From positions 1 to 8,702 of the forward strand of contig DRQI01000310.1 of NCBI GenBank assembly GCA_011330545.1: a DNA stretch of 8,702 nt, in the 5' to 3' direction. Below are positions 5,650-8,702 of this stretch, one piece after another. The notes under the pieces are model-generated. The model saw only the letters and a list, made by a program, of their open reading frames with translations, ran no database searches and was not told the origin of the DNA. The position numbers were made by a program, and so were the translations under genes. Each line of letters starts with the position of its first letter. Within the stretch, counting starts at the first letter, position 1. Source of the DNA: Flavobacteriia bacterium (GTDB lineage Bacteria; Bacteroidota; Bacteroidia; Flavobacteriales; Flavobacteriaceae).

Positions 5650-6887
5650 CTTTTCGGATTGAAAGGTGTAGTATCCATCGAAGTTTTTCTGCCGGTTAGA
5701 ATTTCTGCAATCAATTTTCCGGTAGCCGGCCCGAGGCTCCAACCCATCATAGCATGGCCGGTGGCAATACTGAGATTTTTGTAGGTGCCCACCCTTCCTA
5801 TATATGGCAATCCGTCAGGTGATACGGGCCTTAATCCACAAGCGGCATCATTGATCTCTGACGGTTCAATTTTCAATCTGTTAAAATAGTTTTCTGCGGC
5901 ATTGGCAATGGCTTTTACGCGTACCGGGTTTATCTTATGATTGATGCCGGCCAACTCCATGGTTCCGGCAAAACGTGTAAATCCGTTCATCGGTGTTACG
6001 CCAACTTTTGCTTCCATCAAAAGTGACGGAATGGTAATTCCGGTAGGCCTTTTTACATTAATACGGTATCCTTTTCCGGCTTGAACGAGTAATGTAATTC
6101 CTATTTTTTTTGCCAATAACGGACTCCAACTTCCGGCAGCGATAACCACTTCATCGGCAGAAATTTTACGTTTATCGGTAAGCACTGTGGCCACTTTATC
6201 GGCTTGAACCGTCATATCTACAACGCGTTCATTGGTATAAAAAATAACGTTTTGCCCTTTAAGATATGTTGTCATTTGACTCATAAACTCTCCGGGGGTC
6301 ATGTGTGCATCACATTTATAATATATGGCACCTTTGACATTCAAATTTACGTTGGGTTCGATTTTTTTAATTTCTTCTAAGCTCAATAGTTCGGTTTCTA
6401 ACCCTACTTCGGCAGCACGTTTGGCGGTTTTCATTTCTTTTTCGCCGGCTTTTTCGGTTTGATAATACATCAACAGTCCTTTTCTTTCAAATTGAAAATC
6501 AAACTCGTCATTGTTATAAATATCAGTATACAATTCTTTACTCAACAAATTAATCTCTTTAATTACCGGAATTGCTTTGGCTACTTTAGATTCTGTTGAT
6601 GATTTTTTAAAGGCCAATGACCATTTTAAAAAATCAGAATCAAAACGGGGTTTTACATAAAACGGACTAGCCGAATTGAACATCATTTTGAGTCCGGTAG
6701 TAATCATGCCCGGAGCGGCCAACGGAATGATATGGCTAGGCGAAATATATCCTGCATTGACAAAAGAGGCGCCTTCAGAAATATCGGTTTGGTCAACAAC
6801 AGTAACTTTACACCCTTCTTTTTGCAAGTAATATGCGGTACTCAACCCTATGATTCCGCCACCAATAATTATAATTTCTTTACTCAT
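5640..6887 (-). CDS. FAD-dependent D-amino-acid dehydrogenase (DadA-like)
   Basis: A 415-residue flavoprotein of the D-amino-acid oxidase (DAO) superfamily, at the usual length for DadA. FAD-binding residues are plain: GGGIIG (9-14) at the N-terminus with Asp32 ending the second strand, GASFVNAGYISP (39-50), which matches the DadA pattern SFxNAGxxSP, and at the C-terminus CGLRPVSPDGLPYIG (350-364) and GHAMMGWSLGPATG (377-390). Such enzymes oxidise D-amino or imino acids to 2-oxo acids, passing electrons to the respiratory chain from the inner face of the membrane. Close relatives in Bacteroidota, as I recall, occur in hydroxyproline catabolic clusters as D-hydroxyproline dehydrogenase, so that substrate is possible; no epimerase, dihydrodipicolinate-synthase-like or aldehyde dehydrogenase gene is visible here to support it. 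The ATG overlaps the stop of the DUF885 gene (ATGA), so the two are translationally coupled. Confidence 0.88.
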   Translation of the reverse strand: MSKEIIIIGGGIIGLSTAYYLQKEGCKVTVVDQTDISEGASFVNAGYISPSHIIPLAAPGMITTGLKMMFNSASPFYVKPRFDSDFLKWSLAFKKSSTESKVAKAIPVIKEINLLSKELYTDIYNNDEFDFQFERKGLLMYYQTEKAGEKEMKTAKRAAEVGLETELLSLEEIKKIEPNVNLNVKGAIYYKCDAHMTPGEFMSQMTTYLKGQNVIFYTNERVVDMTVQADKVATVLTDKRKISADEVVIAAGSWSPLLAKKIGITLLVQAGKGYRINVKRPTGITIPSLLMEAKVGVTPMNGFTRFAGTMELAGINHKINPVRVKAIANAAENYFNRLKIEPSEINDAACGLRPVSPDGLPYIGRVGTYKNLSIATGHAMMGWSLGPATGKLIAEILTGRKTSMDTTPFNPKRKF

Positions 6888-8608
6888 TGGGTATTATTTA
6901 TATATGTATTGATTCTATCTTCTAAAATGGCTAAGGTAACGGTGCCTTGTTCGAGAATAACTTCGTGAAATTCTCTAATATTAAAGCTATCGCCTAGTTC
7001 TTTTTCTGCTTTTTTTCGCAATTCCCTAATTTTTAACTCTCCTATTTTATAAGATAAGGCTTGTCCGGGCCAAGAGATATACCGGTCGGTTTCGGTATTG
7101 ATTTCGTGTAATGAAAGTGCCGTATTGGAAGCCATATAGTCAATTGCCTGTTGCCTTGTCCACCCTTTGGCATGAATTCCGGTATCAACCACTAACCGGC
7201 AGGCACGCCACATTTCATACGTTAGTTTACCAAAACGTTCATAAGGAGTGGTGTACATTCCCATTTCTTCGGCTAGAAACTCACAGTACAGCCCCCAGCC
7301 TTCTCCATAGGCAGACAAGTATAAATCTTTTCTAAACTGCGGTATGCTATCGCCTAATTCATTGTTTAAACTTCCTTGTAAATGATGGCCGGGTACGGCT
7401 TCATGAACCGTCAACGCCGGCAAAGTATACAAGGTCCTACTTTTTAAATTATAGGTATTAACCCAGTAATAGCCCGGGTCGGTACTATTTTTAGTGGTAC
7501 CGATATAACGTCCTGTTGTATACTTAGGCGCAATGGCATCGGGTACGGGTGCTACTCCGTAGGGTTTTCTCGGCAAGGTTTTAAAAAAACGCGGTAATTG
7601 GGCATCTGCCCTTTTAGCAATATCTCTGGCCAACATCAATAATTCTCTAGGTGTTTTGGCATAAAACTGCTCATCTGTACGTAAGAATTGTAAGAAATCG
7701 GCAAAACTTCCTTTGAACCCTAACGCGTCGATAATTTGTTGCATTTCAGTTTTTATACGGGCAACTTCCGATAGGCCTATTTGATGGATATCCTCGGCAG
7801 AATACTGCGTACTTGTTGTATAAAAATTAATCCTATTCTGATAGTAGGCTTTTCCGTTGGGGATTTCAGAAACTCCCAGTGTTGTTCTTGTCTTAGGCAA
7901 ATATTCTGTTTCAAAAAATGTTTTTATGCGTTTGAATTGAGGAATCACATCTGTTTCAATGGCAATTTTTGCTGCTGTCAATACCGAATCTTTTTGTGCC
8001 AAAGTCAAAGTTTTTGGTAACTTTTTAAAGGGCGAATAATAATAAGAATCTTGGTAATTATCTACAATATGGGTATTATAGGTAGCTTCGTATCCGTTAA
8101 AAATTACCTTGGGTTGTGAAACCCCTTTTTGCAAGCCTTCCCTTAAATTTTTGAGGTGCTGGCCTACAAATTCCGGAATGGCACGTAACTTATTGAGATA
8201 GGTTTTTATTTGTTTGTAATTTGTAAATGGCCTGACTATATACGTTAAATTTGTATGGAAGCCTGTATCTGAAAGTAACGGGTTCAAATACCTTTCAAAG
8301 GTGTAAAAGTCAATGTTGTCTTGTAAGGTAAACTGTAATAGTTCTAAAGATATTTTATCGGTTTCATCAAGGTTGCCTTTATTGATTGTTGAGAGTTTTT
8401 TAAGGATAGTAGCTGCAAATTCGGCTTCTGATTGATAATAGGTTTTGGTAAATAAGCCTAGTGGATATTTTTCTTTATCATATCCTTTGTGTTGCTGATA
8501 AGCCTCAATGATTTCATGCAATTCTTCTGCCGGGCTCTGTGAGTGGTCTTGCCGGCATGCTACGAAACCAAATGCCACAATGAGTACAACTGTTTTTAAA
8601 TAATTCAT
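6884..8608 (-). CDS. DUF885 family putative zinc peptidase, predicted lipoprotein
   Basis: A 574-residue protein of the DUF885 family (PF05960), normal in length. The N-terminus has a lipoprotein signal: Lys5, hydrophobic VVLIVAFGFVA (7-17), then Cys18 as the predicted lipidated residue. Phe at the -3 position is less usual than Leu. The mature protein should be anchored in the envelope. The core holds HEAVPGHHLQ (402-411), a HExxxxH-type zinc motif typical of the family, followed by YGEGWGLYCE (434-443), whose Glu436 is a plausible further ligand, and then DTGIHAKGW (475-483) and SWPGQALSYKIG (512-523). The family is presumed to be metal-dependent carboxypeptidases or other peptidases; the substrate is unknown. 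Its stop overlaps the start of the DadA-like gene, so peptide cleavage and D-amino-acid oxidation may be linked. No consensus promoter is visible in the 94 bp upstream before the window ends. Confidence 0.92.
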   Translation of the reverse strand: MNYLKTVVLIVAFGFVACRQDHSQSPAEELHEIIEAYQQHKGYDKEKYPLGLFTKTYYQSEAEFAATILKKLSTINKGNLDETDKISLELLQFTLQDNIDFYTFERYLNPLLSDTGFHTNLTYIVRPFTNYKQIKTYLNKLRAIPEFVGQHLKNLREGLQKGVSQPKVIFNGYEATYNTHIVDNYQDSYYYSPFKKLPKTLTLAQKDSVLTAAKIAIETDVIPQFKRIKTFFETEYLPKTRTTLGVSEIPNGKAYYQNRINFYTTSTQYSAEDIHQIGLSEVARIKTEMQQIIDALGFKGSFADFLQFLRTDEQFYAKTPRELLMLARDIAKRADAQLPRFFKTLPRKPYGVAPVPDAIAPKYTTGRYIGTTKNSTDPGYYWVNTYNLKSRTLYTLPALTVHEAVPGHHLQGSLNNELGDSIPQFRKDLYLSAYGEGWGLYCEFLAEEMGMYTTPYERFGKLTYEMWRACRLVVDTGIHAKGWTRQQAIDYMASNTALSLHEINTETDRYISWPGQALSYKIGELKIRELRKKAEKELGDSFNIREFHEVILEQGTVTLAILEDRINTYINNTQ

Positions 8609-8621
8609 TTGTGTTTTTATG

Positions 8622-8632
8622 GGTATTATACC
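8622..8632. repeat. Short palindrome upstream of the DUF885 gene
   Basis: GGTAT-T-ATACC is a perfect 11-base palindrome 14 bases upstream of the DUF885 start codon, where a transcript leader or promoter edge would be. It could be an operator. It is short and AT-containing, so chance is a real alternative. Confidence 0.25.
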
Positions 8633-8702
8633 TAATGATTAAAGGGTCGACAAACTAATTTTATTTTCCTGTTAAAGTCTTGATGGCTATTGGGATTATC
8701 TC

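Noticed and set aside
8622..8632. TATAAT string on the minus strand upstream of the DUF885 gene, as a sigma-70 -10 box
   Set aside because: Bacteroidota use TAnnTTTG rather than TATAAT, no TTGACA-like element is present, and the string is explained by the palindrome.

Overview
This window is low-GC DNA with A-rich leaders and promoters of the Bacteroidota type (TTG, about 20 bases, TAnnTTTG). Together with a flavobacterial-style BlaI/M56 pair, a DUF4407 membrane protein and a DUF885 lipoprotein, this points to the family Flavobacteriaceae. That assignment is inferred from protein character and promoter form; there is no rRNA or marker gene to confirm it. Six protein genes are well supported and one small hypothetical gene is likely. 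No tRNA, rRNA, CRISPR array, insertion sequence or phage structural gene was seen.

Layout. Positions 1-244 are AT-rich and non-coding. A DUF4407 membrane protein (245-1348, +) converges on a PhnA-domain zinc-ribbon protein (1395-1976, -). A compact 120-bp divergent promoter region (1977-2096) separates the PhnA gene from a BlaI-type repressor (2097-2468, +). The repressor overlaps by ATGA with a 770-residue M56 (BlaR1-like) membrane metallopeptidase (2465-4777, +). A perfect 17-bp hairpin (4792-4829) lies between that gene and a convergent 101-residue hypothetical protein (4853-5158, -). Next comes about 480 bp of AT-rich non-coding DNA with several inverted repeats (5159-5639). The right end holds a minus-strand two-gene operon: a DUF885 putative zinc peptidase lipoprotein (6884-8608) followed, through another ATGA overlap, by a DadA-like FAD-dependent D-amino-acid dehydrogenase (5640-6887).

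How the genes work together. The repressor and M56 protein should form a sense-and-derepress circuit. The signal changes the periplasmic part of the M56 protein, the cytosolic zinc protease is activated, and the repressor is inactivated. Two BlaI-like palindromes sit on the -33 and -7 elements of the operon's own promoter, so the circuit is very probably self-controlled. The M56 protein has no penicillin-sensor domain. It carries a long flavobacterial periplasmic region that includes a segment resembling the periplasmic domain of ExbD/TolR, so its signal is probably envelope-related rather than a beta-lactam; no beta-lactamase gene is present. The DUF885-dadA pair looks like peptide breakdown at the envelope coupled to oxidation of a released D-amino or imino acid. 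The most noteworthy items are the operator-promoter layout and the ExbD-like segment in the M56 sensor.
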